Shown here one piece after another: positions 51,204 through 59,296 of a stretch of DNA of 64,000 nucleotides (positions within the stretch are counted from its first letter, which is position 1; every line of letters starts with the position of its first letter). The stretch is from NCBI RefSeq assembly GCF_042679085.1, contig NZ_JBHTLQ010000011.1:28796-92795 (forward strand). The letters run 5' to 3'. Under the pieces are notes generated by a model that searched no databases, was not told the origin of the DNA, and saw nothing but the letters and a program-made list of their open reading frames with translations. The position numbers and the translations under genes were made by a program. Origin of the DNA: Phenylobacterium conjunctum (GTDB lineage: Bacteria; Pseudomonadota; Alphaproteobacteria; Caulobacterales; Caulobacteraceae).

Positions 51204-52406
51204 ATGAACCTCGACTTTTCGGCCGAAGACAACGCTTTCCGCGAGGAGGCCCGCGCCTTCATCGCCGAGAACTACCCCAAGGCGCTGCGCGAGAAACAGG
51301 ACCGCGGCGAAACCCTGGACAAGGAAGACTACCTGTCCTGGCACCGCATCCTCGCCAAGAAGGGCTGGTCGACGCCCTCGTGGCCGAAGGAGTGGGGCGG
51401 CTGCGACTGGACGCCCACGCAAAAGTACATCTGGTCTGAAGAACAGGCCCGGGCTGACACCATTGGCATCCTGCCCTTCGGCGTCGCCATGCTCGCCCCG
51501 GTGATCTACACCTTCGGCACCCAGGAGCAGAAAGAGAAGTTCCTGCCGGACATCCGTGACGGCAAGATCTGGTGGTGCCAGGGCTATTCCGAGCCGGGCG
51601 CCGGCTCCGACCTGGCTTCGCTGAAGACCAAGGCCGAACGCGTCACCGGCGACGACGGCAAGGAATACTACATCGTCAACGGCCAGAAGACCTGGACCAC
51701 GCTCGGCCAACACGCCGACTGGGGCTTCTTCCTGGTCCGCACCGATCCGGACTCCAAGCCGCAGTCGGGCATCTCCTTCCTGCTGATCGACATGAAGACC
51801 CCGGGCATCGAGGTGCGCCGCATCACCACCCTGGAAGGCGGCCACGAGGTCAACGACGTCTTCCTCGACAATGTGAAGGTGCCGGTCGAGAACCGCGTGT
51901 TCCACGAGAACCAAGGCTGGACCTGCGCCAAGGCCCTGCTGGCGCACGAGCGTTCCGGCATCGCCGGCGTCGCCCGCTCCAAGCGTGGCCTGGAGCGTCT
52001 GCGCCAGATGGCCTCGACCGAGCTGTCGGACGCCGCCGGCCCGCTGCTGGCCGACCCGTTCTTCAAGCGCAAGGTGGCCGAGCTCGAGATCGACCTGACC
52101 GCGCTCGAGTACACCGAACTGCGCGTGCTGGCCGGTGAGTCCTCCGGCAAGGGCCCGGGCACCGAGAGCTCGATCCTGAAGATCAAGGGCACCGAGATCC
52201 AACAGCGCCTGCAGGAGCTGGCCCTGGAGACGGTCGGCCACTACGGCGCGCCCTTCATCACCGGCGGGCACCACAACATGCCGATCGGCCCGGCCTATGC
52301 CGAAGGCCTGGCTGGCGACTACTTCAACGGCCGCAAGACCTCGATCTATGGCGGCTCCAACGAGATCCAGCGGAACATCATCTCCAAGATGGTCCTTGGG
52401 CTGTAA
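51204..52406 (+). CDS. Acyl-CoA dehydrogenase, large subunit of a heteromeric enzyme (pimeloyl-CoA type)
   Basis: 400 residues, AGGGAGA before the ATG. Strong match to the large subunit of pimeloyl-CoA dehydrogenase-like enzymes: NLDFSAEDNAFREEARAFIA, WPKEWGGCDWTP, YSEPGAGSDLASL, YGGSNEIQRNIISKMVLGL. The small subunit gene starts 14 bases downstream; such pairs make alpha2-beta2 dehydrogenases acting on dicarboxylic or steroid-type acyl-CoA. GGSNEIQ lies where YEGT carries the catalytic base in other enzymes. Confidence 0.9.
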   Translation: MNLDFSAEDNAFREEARAFIAENYPKALREKQDRGETLDKEDYLSWHRILAKKGWSTPSWPKEWGGCDWTPTQKYIWSEEQARADTIGILPFGVAMLAPVIYTFGTQEQKEKFLPDIRDGKIWWCQGYSEPGAGSDLASLKTKAERVTGDDGKEYYIVNGQKTWTTLGQHADWGFFLVRTDPDSKPQSGISFLLIDMKTPGIEVRRITTLEGGHEVNDVFLDNVKVPVENRVFHENQGWTCAKALLAHERSGIAGVARSKRGLERLRQMASTELSDAAGPLLADPFFKRKVAELEIDLTALEYTELRVLAGESSGKGPGTESSILKIKGTEIQQRLQELALETVGHYGAPFITGGHHNMPIGPAYAEGLAGDYFNGRKTSIYGGSNEIQRNIISKMVLGL

Positions 52407-52420
52407 GGGGAGAGACAAAG

Positions 52421-53566
52421 ATGGATTTCAGCTTCACCGAAGAACAGTCGATGCTCCGCGACACGGTCGCGAGCTATCTGGCCGACAACTATGACTTCGA
52501 TAAGCGCCGCGCGGCCCTGAAGTCCGCGCCGCACTGGCGCCCGGACGTCTGGAAGGCCTTCGCCGAGGAACTCGGCATCCTGGGCGCGCCCTTCTCGGAA
52601 GAACTGGGCGGCCTGGGCGGCGGCTACACCGAGAACATGGTGGTCATGGAAGAACTGGGTAAGTCCCTCGTGGTCGAGCCCTACCTCCAGACCGTCGTGA
52701 TCGGCGGCGGCTTCCTGAAGCACTCCGGCTATGCCGGCGCCTCGGACGTGATCGGCAAGATCATCGCCGGCGACGCCATCCTGGCCTTCGCCTACGCCGA
52801 ACCGCAGGCCCGCTACACCTGGCAGGACCTGAAGACCACGGCCAAGAAGGACGGCTCGGGCTATGTGATCAACGGCCACAAGGCCGTGGTGATCGGCGCG
52901 CCCTACGCCACCCACCTGATCGTCACCGCCCGCACCGGCGGCGGCCAGCGCGACGCCCAGGGCGTGTCGGTGTTCCTGGTGGAAAAGGGCGCCAAGGGCG
53001 TCACCACCCGTGACTACCCGACCGTCGACGGCTTCCTGGCCTCGGAAGTCTATTTCGAGAACGTGTCGGTGGGCGCTGACGCCCTGATCGGCGCCGAGGG
53101 CCAGTCCCTGGCCCTGGTCGAGAAGGTGCTGGACGAGGCGGTCGCCGCCACCTGCGCCGAGGCCTGCGGCGTGCTGCGCAAGCTGCATGAAGGCACCCTC
53201 GAGTACACCAAGCAGCGCAAGCAGTTCGGCGTGCCGATCTCGTCCTTCCAGGTGCTGCAGCACCGCATGGTGGACATGTTCATCCAGCTCGAGCAGTCGA
53301 TCTCGATGACCTACATGGCCACGATCAAGCTGAACGAAACCGACGTCGAGCGCGCCAAGGCCGTCTCGGCCGCCAAGGTGCAGATCGGCAAGGCCTGCAA
53401 ATTCGTCGGCCAGAACGCCATCCAGCTGCACGGCGGCATGGGCATGACCGACGAAATGGCCATCGGCCACTACTTCAAGCGCGCCACGATGATCGAAGGG
53501 GCCTTCGGCTCCACCGACCATCACCTGGCCCGCTACGAAGGCCTGTCCCTGGGCGCCGCCGCCTAA
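52421..53566 (+). CDS. Acyl-CoA dehydrogenase, small subunit of the heteromeric enzyme
   Basis: 381 residues, AAGGGGAGAG before the ATG. Divergent dehydrogenase fold: MDFSFTEEQSMLRDTVASYL, GAPFSEELGGLGGGYTENMV, RKQFGVPISSFQVLQHRMVD, IQLHGGMGMTDEMAIGHYFK. Forms a pair with the preceding large subunit. A UUCG hairpin and a terminator follow. Confidence 0.92.
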   Translation: MDFSFTEEQSMLRDTVASYLADNYDFDKRRAALKSAPHWRPDVWKAFAEELGILGAPFSEELGGLGGGYTENMVVMEELGKSLVVEPYLQTVVIGGGFLKHSGYAGASDVIGKIIAGDAILAFAYAEPQARYTWQDLKTTAKKDGSGYVINGHKAVVIGAPYATHLIVTARTGGGQRDAQGVSVFLVEKGAKGVTTRDYPTVDGFLASEVYFENVSVGADALIGAEGQSLALVEKVLDEAVAATCAEACGVLRKLHEGTLEYTKQRKQFGVPISSFQVLQHRMVDMFIQLEQSISMTYMATIKLNETDVERAKAVSAAKVQIGKACKFVGQNAIQLHGGMGMTDEMAIGHYFKRATMIEGAFGSTDHHLARYEGLSLGAAA

Positions 53567-53575
53567 GGACAGCCG

Positions 53576-53595
53576 CCGTTCCGTTCGCGGAACGG
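53576..53595 (+). other. UUCG-capped hairpin after the dehydrogenase gene
   Basis: CCGTTCCG-TTCG-CGGAACGG, a perfect 8-bp stem with a stable tetraloop, ten bases after the stop at 53566. It could protect the 3' end of the mRNA or add to termination by the hairpin at 53614. Confidence 0.6.
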
Positions 53596-53613
53596 GGCCT
53601 TCAGCTCCGGATC

Positions 53614-53647
53614 AGCCGGCTTCGCGACCTCGCGGGGCCGGCTTTTT
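53614..53647 (+). terminator. Intrinsic terminator of the acyl-CoA dehydrogenase operon
   Basis: AGCCGGC (53614-53620) pairs with GCCGGCT (53637-53643), with an inner CGCGACCTCGCG part, followed by a five-T run (53643-53647). Confidence 0.85.
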
Positions 53648-53716
53648 CGTGTCCGAGGCCAAAGCGGAAAGCCGTTCAAGTTCAGATTCTTGAGGGATGC
53701 TCCGTGCGCTGAATTA

Positions 53717-53775
53717 ATCCGTAAACGGATTTTTCTTGCGAAATTTCGCAATCGATCCAATGATTTGCGAAATCA
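53717..53775. promoter_or_regulatory. Three consecutive palindromes upstream of the 42-residue protein
   Basis: ATCCGT-AA-ACGGAT (53717-53730), TTGCGAAATTTCGCAA (53736-53751, perfect 16 bp) and TGATTT-GCG-AAATCA (53761-53775) fill an AT-rich stretch. The latter two share TTGCGAAAT and have centres about 25 bp apart. The 16-bp form has CRP/FNR-like spacing (5-6-5). They lie 23 to 81 bases before the ATG at 53798, an operator-like arrangement; the regulator is unknown. Confidence 0.6.
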
Positions 53776-53797
53776 GTGCAAGCCAAGGAGGCGCGGC

Positions 53798-53926
53798 ATG
53801 ACGATCTCGAAGATGGACCACGCGATCCTGTCGTTCGCGTTTCTGGGCAATCTGTCGCCGCCCGCCCGGCGGACCGACAAGCGCCCGCCCAAGGCGCCCA
53901 AGGACGACAAGCGCCGCGAGCGCTAG
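53798..53926 (+). CDS. Small basic protein, 42 residues
   Basis: ATG preceded by AAGGAGG at the right distance. The N-terminal half, MTISKMDHAILSFAFLGNLS, is hydrophobic and could associate with the membrane; the C-terminal half is Lys/Arg/Pro-rich (RRTDKRPPKAPKDDKRRER). No family recognised. The palindrome stack upstream and the strong ribosome site suggest a regulated real gene rather than chance. Confidence 0.6.
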   Translation: MTISKMDHAILSFAFLGNLSPPARRTDKRPPKAPKDDKRRER

Positions 53927-53985
53927 TCGACCCTTGCCCTGCGGGTTGGGAGGCGGCTAGGCCTTTGGCGACGCGGAGGGCGGGC

Positions 53986-54579
53986 ATGGGCAAGGATGCG
54001 GCGACACGAGCGATCTTTCCCGATGGGCCGGACGAGGGCCGGCTGCAGTTCGAGGGCGACAAGCTGCTGTTCCGCGGCGCCCGCCGGGCGGTCTGGACCG
54101 GTGAGGCGCTAAAGGGGCTGAGGGCCGAGGGCGAGGACCTAGTGCTGGCCGACGGCGCGCGGTTCGCCCTAGGCGCCAAGGCCGCGGCAAGTTGGGCTCA
54201 GGCGATCCTCAATCCGAAGTCCCGGCTGGACAAGCTGGGCGTGAAGCCCGGCATGCGCGTGGCGGTGCTGGGCGTCGAGGACGCGGATCTGGCCCAGGAA
54301 CTCGCCGACAAGGGCGCCGCGCCGGTGAATGCGCTGAGCGATCTCGACCTGTTGTTTTACGCCGCCGACAGCGCCGCTGAGCTGGCGCGGATCGGAGAGC
54401 TGGTCCCGGTCCTGGCCGAGCGTGGGGCGCTGTGGGTGGTGTCGCGCAAGGGCAAGGCCGCCACGGTGAAGGACGTCGAGGTGATGGCCGCGGCCAAGAG
54501 CTTCGGCCTGGTGGACAACAAGGTAGTGGGCTTTTCGCCGACGCTCACGGCGCTGAGGTTCACCCTGCGGCGGAATTAG
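53986..54579 (+). CDS. DUF3052 family protein
   Basis: 197 residues from ATG 53986 (GGAGGG before); longer frames upstream run through the preceding small gene. The DUF3052 region (about 85-197) has KLGVKPGMRVAVLGVEDADL, DLDLLFYAADSAAELARIGE, ALWVVSRKGK and KSFGLVDNKVVGFSPTLTAL. Members are uncharacterised small alpha/beta proteins. The N-terminal 80 residues form a separate beta-rich part. Confidence 0.8.
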   Translation: MGKDAATRAIFPDGPDEGRLQFEGDKLLFRGARRAVWTGEALKGLRAEGEDLVLADGARFALGAKAAASWAQAILNPKSRLDKLGVKPGMRVAVLGVEDADLAQELADKGAAPVNALSDLDLLFYAADSAAELARIGELVPVLAERGALWVVSRKGKAATVKDVEVMAAAKSFGLVDNKVVGFSPTLTALRFTLRRN

Positions 54580-54619
54580 CCGTTGCCGACCTCGGGGGAA
54601 GCAGGCTTAAGCGGCTCCC

Positions 54620-55513
54620 ATGACCCTGCGCGATTTCGCCCTGATGGTGGTGGTCTGCCTGATCTGGGCGTCCAGCAACGTCGTTTCCAAGTATGTGGTG
54701 AGCCATCTGGGCGTGCCGCCGCTGTTCTTTGCCGGCGTCCGCTTCGTGCTGGTGGCGCTGGCGACTGCGCCTTGGCTGATGCCGGCGCCCAAGCCCCTGT
54801 GGCGCATTCTGGCGGTTGGCGTGCTGATGGGGGCGGGGAACTTCGCCCTGCTGTTCATCGGCCTGAAAACCGCCACGCCGTCCTCCGCCGCCATCGTCTC
54901 GCAGATCGGCGCGCCGCTGACCGCGGTGATGAGCTTCCTGATGCTGGGCGAGACCATGAACCGACGCCGCATCTTCGGGGTCAGCCTGACGGCCCTGGGG
55001 GTCATTCTGGTCATGTGGGATCCGCGCGGCTTCCACGCCTCCATGGGCCTCCTGTTCGTGCTGGCCGCCGCCTTCCTGGGTTCGCTGGGGGCGGTGATGA
55101 TGAAGCAGATGGACGGGGTGAAGCCCCTGCAGTTCCAGGCCTGGGTGGGCTTTTCGTCGGCTGTGCCGCTGCTGATCGCCTCGGCCCTGTTCGAGCCTGG
55201 CGCCATTGAGCCGGCCGCCGCCGCGGGCTGGCGGTTCGCCGCGGCCGTGGGCTTTTCGGCCATTGTGGTCTCGGTGGCGGCCCACACCGCCTATTACGGC
55301 CTGATCCAGCGCTATGAGGCCAATCTCGTCTCGCCCCTGACCCTGATGACGCCGCTGTTCACCATCGGCATGGGCGTGCTGTTTATGCATGACCCCTTCG
55401 GCCCGCGGATGGCGCTGGGGACCATTGTCGCCCTGGCCGGAGTGCTGATCGTGGCCTTGAGGTTCAATCAGCTGGTCAGCCTGGTGCTCGCCATGCGGCC
55501 CCGGGCGCAATAG
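54620..55513 (+). CDS. EamA/DMT-family transporter
   Basis: 297 residues with ten predicted helices and two EamA repeats: LIWASSNVVSKYVVSHLGVP in the first half, AAFLGSLGAVMMKQMDGVKP in the second, with SPLTLMTPLFTIGMGVLFMH near the end. It exports or imports small metabolites across the inner membrane; substrate unknown. The amidase gene follows nine bases later. Confidence 0.92.
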   Translation: MTLRDFALMVVVCLIWASSNVVSKYVVSHLGVPPLFFAGVRFVLVALATAPWLMPAPKPLWRILAVGVLMGAGNFALLFIGLKTATPSSAAIVSQIGAPLTAVMSFLMLGETMNRRRIFGVSLTALGVILVMWDPRGFHASMGLLFVLAAAFLGSLGAVMMKQMDGVKPLQFQAWVGFSSAVPLLIASALFEPGAIEPAAAAGWRFAAAVGFSAIVVSVAAHTAYYGLIQRYEANLVSPLTLMTPLFTIGMGVLFMHDPFGPRMALGTIVALAGVLIVALRFNQLVSLVLAMRPRAQ

Positions 55514-55522
55514 GCTCACCCC

Positions 55523-56242
55523 ATGGAATTCATCGACGCGCCTTCGCCGAACTTCGACGACCGCAAGGTCCTGCCGGACACCATCGTCCTGCATTACACC
55601 GGCATGCAGAGCGGCGAGGCGGCGATCGAGCGCCTGCGCGATCCCGTGGCCAAGGTCAGCTCGCACTATGTGGTCGAGGAAGACGGCCGGATCTTCCGCC
55701 TGGTGCCGGAGGAGCGCCGGGCCTGGCATGCGGGCGTCTCGTCCTGGAAGGGCCAGACCGACATCAACAGCCGCTCCGTCGGCATCGAGATCGTCAATCC
55801 CGGCCACGAGTTCGGCTATCGCCCGTTCCCAGAGGCCCAGATCGTTTCGGTCATGGCCCTGGTCGCCGACATCCGCACCCGCTGGAGCGTGGAGAACGGC
55901 TGGATCGTCGGGCATTCCGACGTGGCGCCGGACCGTAAGGATGATCCCGGCGAGCTGTTCCCCTGGAAGCGGCTGGCCGAAGCCGGTCACGGGCTGTGGG
56001 CCGAGGCGGCCGCCGCCCCCGGCGCGCCGCTGGGCGAGGGGGAAGAGGGGGCCGGCGTCTTCGCCCTGCAGGCCGGCTTCACGCGGCTGGGCTATGACTG
56101 CGCGCCGTCCGGGGTGTTCGACGCCCACACCACCGCCGTCGTCACCGCCTTCCAGCGGCACTGGCGTCAGGAGAAGGTGGACGGGATCGCCGATGGCGAG
56201 ACCCGGGCCCGGCTGATCGCCCTGTTGCGGGCCGGCGCTTGA
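55523..56242 (+). CDS. N-acetylmuramoyl-L-alanine amidase (AmpD/AmiD type) with PG-binding domain
   Basis: 239 residues. Amidase_2 domain with zinc ligands H24 (VLHYTG), H131 (GHSDVAPDRKDDPG) and D141, then a peptidoglycan-binding domain (about 175-235, FALQAGFTRLGYDCAPSGVF). No signal peptide, so it may recycle cytoplasmic muropeptides like AmpD. Its stop overlaps the start of the acetyltransferase gene. Confidence 0.9.
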   Translation: MEFIDAPSPNFDDRKVLPDTIVLHYTGMQSGEAAIERLRDPVAKVSSHYVVEEDGRIFRLVPEERRAWHAGVSSWKGQTDINSRSVGIEIVNPGHEFGYRPFPEAQIVSVMALVADIRTRWSVENGWIVGHSDVAPDRKDDPGELFPWKRLAEAGHGLWAEAAAAPGAPLGEGEEGAGVFALQAGFTRLGYDCAPSGVFDAHTTAVVTAFQRHWRQEKVDGIADGETRARLIALLRAGA

Positions 56243-56778
56243 GGCGCGACCTCTCCGCCCAGACCTTGCGGGCGGGGGAGTATCTGCTGCGTCCCCTGGC
56301 GGTCGCCGACGCCGGCGAGCTGCGGACCCTGTTCGGCGATCCCGAGGTCACCGAATTCATGGACATCGACCCGCTATCCAGCGAGGCCGAGGCCCTGGAG
56401 ATCGTCAGCTGGGCCCGGGACCTGGCGGCGCGCGGGGATGGGCTGCGCTGGGGCGTGCGGCGGGAGGGTCGGCTGATCGGCACCTGCGGCTTCAACAAGA
56501 TCGAGCTCGACCGGGGTCGGCGAGGGGAGATCGCCTATGACCTGGAGCGGGCCGCCTGGGGCCGCGGGGTGATGCGCCAGATCCTGCCGCACGTCATGGC
56601 CTTCGGGTATGGCGAGCTTGGCCTGCATCGGCTGGAGGCCATGGTGACATTGGGCAATCTGCGCTCAGCCAAGCTGCTCGAGCGACTAGGCTTTCGCCAG
56701 GAAGGCGTCCTGAGGGAGCACGGTTACTGGAAGGGGCGGTTCTGGGACCAGATGGTGTTCGGGCGTCTCGCGGATTGA
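56239..56778 (+). CDS. RimJ/RimL-type GNAT acetyltransferase
   Basis: 179 residues from a TTG that overlaps the amidase stop (TTGA); no better start. GNAT fold with YLLRPLAVADAGELRTLFGD, GTCGFNKIELDRGRRGEIAY, AWGRGVMRQI and the acyl-CoA-binding LHRLEAMVTLGNLRSAKLLE. Probably acetylates a protein N-terminus or amine. The rnpB promoter begins within its stop codon. Confidence 0.85.
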   Translation: MRRDLSAQTLRAGEYLLRPLAVADAGELRTLFGDPEVTEFMDIDPLSSEAEALEIVSWARDLAARGDGLRWGVRREGRLIGTCGFNKIELDRGRRGEIAYDLERAAWGRGVMRQILPHVMAFGYGELGLHRLEAMVTLGNLRSAKLLERLGFRQEGVLREHGYWKGRFWDQMVFGRLAD

Positions 56779-56803
56779 CCGCAGCGCGCTGGCGGACCAT
56801 GTA
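56775..56803 (+). promoter_or_regulatory. Predicted rnpB promoter
   Basis: TTGACC (56775-56780), 17 bases, CATGTA (56798-56803), seven bases before the RNA 5' end inferred from pairing. The -35 overlaps the stop codon of the acetyltransferase gene. Confidence 0.5.
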
Positions 56804-56810
56804 GCCTCCG

Positions 56811-57192
<382 letters not shown>

Positions 57193-57564
57193 CCTCATTC
57201 CAGAAACGCCGCCCCAAATTGGGGAGTGAAGACCAGTCTAACGGGCCGGGGAAGCTTCTCCCCAACTTGTTCGCGAGTCCGGGGCGGCGGCGCCTTGTCC
57301 ACAGCAGGTGCGGCGTCCCGTCGCTATATTTAATAAGTTCTCTGTATGTTCTGTGAATTGTTTACGCCCGTTAACCATAATTCCCCGCGACATCTTTGTT
57401 TCTGCGCGAAATAGTCATTCAGAGTCATTGTCTCCCAATTGGGGTCGTGTTAACCCAATTGTCGTTCCGCGAACCTGCGGGAGCCTGTTCGGGGGGCTCC
57501 TGTCCGGCCAGCGGATTGGCTGGAGCCCGCCGCCCGGGGCGGCTCCGAACTGGGGCGCGGCGGG
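57193..57564 (+). promoter_or_regulatory. Regulatory region upstream of mraZ and the dcw cluster
   Basis: About 370 bases without a gene, with AT-rich parts. Seen: GAGTC at 57275-57279 and 57422-57426 (GANTC, CcrM-type); TTTACGCCCGTTAACC at 57361-57376, a weak CtrA-like TTAA pair; palindromes CCCCAAATTGGGG near 57209 and CCCAATTGGG at 57434-57443 with another CCCAATTG at 57454-57461. On the minus strand TGGGT and TGGGA are 20 apart, recalling MraZ boxes (TGGGN repeated each 10 bp, middle one missing). Confidence 0.5.
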
Positions 57565-58041
57565 ATGTTCGTCTCGACGTTCGAAAAGCAGCTGGACTCC
57601 AAGAGGCGCATCGTCGTGCCGCAGGAGTTTCGCGCCCTGGCCTCTGGACCTTTCGACGGAATCTTCTGCTTTCCATGCATCGAGGCGGATTGCATCGAGG
57701 GTGGGGGTAAAAGCTTGTTCGACCGTTATGTGGGCCTGATCGAGGAGTTGGAGTTCGGCGACCCGCTGCGCTCGGCGCTCGAAACCTCGGTCCTGGGCGG
57801 TCTGGCCAAGATGAGCTTCGATCCGGCCGGCCGCGTCACCCTGCCGGAAACCCTGTGCGACATGTTCGGCCTGGCCGAGGGCGCGATGGTCACGGTGGTC
57901 GGCCTGGGCGACCGGTTCCAGATCTGGGAGCGCGAGGCGTTCCAGGCGCATCGCGCCGCCCAGCGCGAGATGGCCCGCGATGGCCTGGCCCAGATGCGCA
58001 ACGCCCAGCGCGCGGCCCGCGCCGCCGGAGCCGGCGCATGA
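57565..58041 (+). CDS. mraZ: Transcriptional regulator MraZ
   Basis: 158 residues. Two swapped-hairpin AbrB-like domains: the first with STFEKQLDSKRRIVVPQEFR and the second with MSFDPAGRVTLPETLCDMFG. MraZ forms rings and binds TGGGN repeats in its own promoter, repressing the dcw cluster. An Ala/Arg-rich tail (about 130-158) extends the family core. The stop overlaps the rsmH start (ATGA). Confidence 0.95.
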   Translation: MFVSTFEKQLDSKRRIVVPQEFRALASGPFDGIFCFPCIEADCIEGGGKSLFDRYVGLIEELEFGDPLRSALETSVLGGLAKMSFDPAGRVTLPETLCDMFGLAEGAMVTVVGLGDRFQIWEREAFQAHRAAQREMARDGLAQMRNAQRAARAAGAGA

Positions 58042-58976
58042 GCGAGGTCGCGGCCCCGCATGTCTCGGTCCTGCTGGGCGAGGTGATCCAGGCCCTGGAG
58101 CCCGGTCCCGGCAAGCACATCATCGACGGCACCTTCGGCGCGGGCGGCTACACCCGCGCCATTCTCGCGACCGGGGCCCAGGTGACAGCGTTCGATCGCG
58201 ACCCCACCGCTCGCCGGTTCGCCGACGGGCTGGGCGACCGGTTCCGGCTGGTCGAGGCGCGGTTCTCCGAAATGGACGCCGAACTGGGCGAGGCCTCGGT
58301 CGACGGGGTGGCCCTGGACCTGGGCGTGTCGTCCATGCAGCTGGACGAGGCCGAGCGCGGCTTTTCCTTCATGCGCGACGGTCCGCTGGACATGCGGATG
58401 GGCGCCGATGGCCCCACCGCCGCTGACCTGGTCAACACCGCCGAGCCGGCTGAGCTGGCGCGGATCTTCTGGGTCTATGGCGAGGAGCGCCAGTCGCGCC
58501 GGATCGCAGCGGCCATCGCCCGGCGCCGGGCAGAGCAGCCGTTTTCCCGCACCCTGGACTTCGCCGATTTCGTCGAGCGGGTCATGGGCGGGCGTCGCGG
58601 GGCCAAGGTGCATCCGGCGACCCGGGTGTTCCAGGGGCTGCGGATCGCCGTCAACGAGGAGCTGTCCGAGCTCGAAGCCGGCCTGGCCGCCGCCGAGCGC
58701 GTGCTGAAGCCGGACGGCCGGCTGGCCGTGGTCACCTTCCATTCGCTGGAGGACCGGATCGTGAAGGCGTTCCTGACCCCTCGCGCGGGCCGCACGCCCG
58801 CCGGCTCCCGCTACCTGCCGCCGGCCGAGGCCTTCACCCCGCCCAGCTTCAAGCTCTTGTTCAACGGCGCCCAGGCGCCAAGCGACGCCGAGACCCGCGC
58901 CAACCCGCGCGCCCGCTCGGCCAAGCTGCGGGCCGCTGTGCGCACAGCCGCGCCGGCCTGGAAGGAGGCCGCATGA
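58038..58976 (+). CDS. rsmH: 16S rRNA m4C1402 methyltransferase
   Basis: 312 residues. SAM-binding motif IIDGTFGAGGYTRAIL, the substrate-linked LDLGVSSMQLDEAERGFSF and GPLDMRMG, then RVFQGLRIAVNEELSELE and VTFHSLEDRIVK are all characteristic of RsmH (MraW). It N4-methylates C1402 in the 30S P site. ATGA overlaps with mraZ and ftsL. Confidence 0.97.
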   Translation: MSEVAAPHVSVLLGEVIQALEPGPGKHIIDGTFGAGGYTRAILATGAQVTAFDRDPTARRFADGLGDRFRLVEARFSEMDAELGEASVDGVALDLGVSSMQLDEAERGFSFMRDGPLDMRMGADGPTAADLVNTAEPAELARIFWVYGEERQSRRIAAAIARRRAEQPFSRTLDFADFVERVMGGRRGAKVHPATRVFQGLRIAVNEELSELEAGLAAAERVLKPDGRLAVVTFHSLEDRIVKAFLTPRAGRTPAGSRYLPPAEAFTPPSFKLLFNGAQAPSDAETRANPRARSAKLRAAVRTAAPAWKEAA

Positions 58977-59296
58977 GCCTGCTCGAACGCCGCGTCCGGG
59001 GATTCCGGCTGGTCGACATCGTCGCCCTGGCCCTGCTGATCGCCCTGATCCTGTCCCTGTACCTGGCCAAGACCTTCGCCGGTAAGGAGCGGGCCGAGAT
59101 CGCCCAGGTGGAGCGGCAGATCGAGGCCGAGCACGAGCGCATCCGCCTGCTGCAGGCCGAGGTCAGCCATCTGGAGCAGCCGTCGCGGATCGAGCGGTTG
59201 TCGAGCCAGTTCCTGGGCATGGCCCCGATCCCGGCCAAGCGCGAGACGACGCCCGAAGGCCTGGCGGATGTGGCGCGTCGGGGGCCGCAGTCATGA
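58973..59296 (+). CDS. ftsL: Cell division protein FtsL
   Basis: 107 residues. A single membrane helix (about 14-34, LVDIVALALLIALILSLYLA) and a leucine/heptad coiled coil (ERAEIAQVERQIEAEHERIR) fit FtsL, which with FtsB and FtsQ bridges the divisome and activates FtsWI. It starts inside the rsmH stop and overlaps ftsI by four bases. Confidence 0.93.
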   Translation: MSLLERRVRGFRLVDIVALALLIALILSLYLAKTFAGKERAEIAQVERQIEAEHERIRLLQAEVSHLEQPSRIERLSSQFLGMAPIPAKRETTPEGLADVARRGPQS

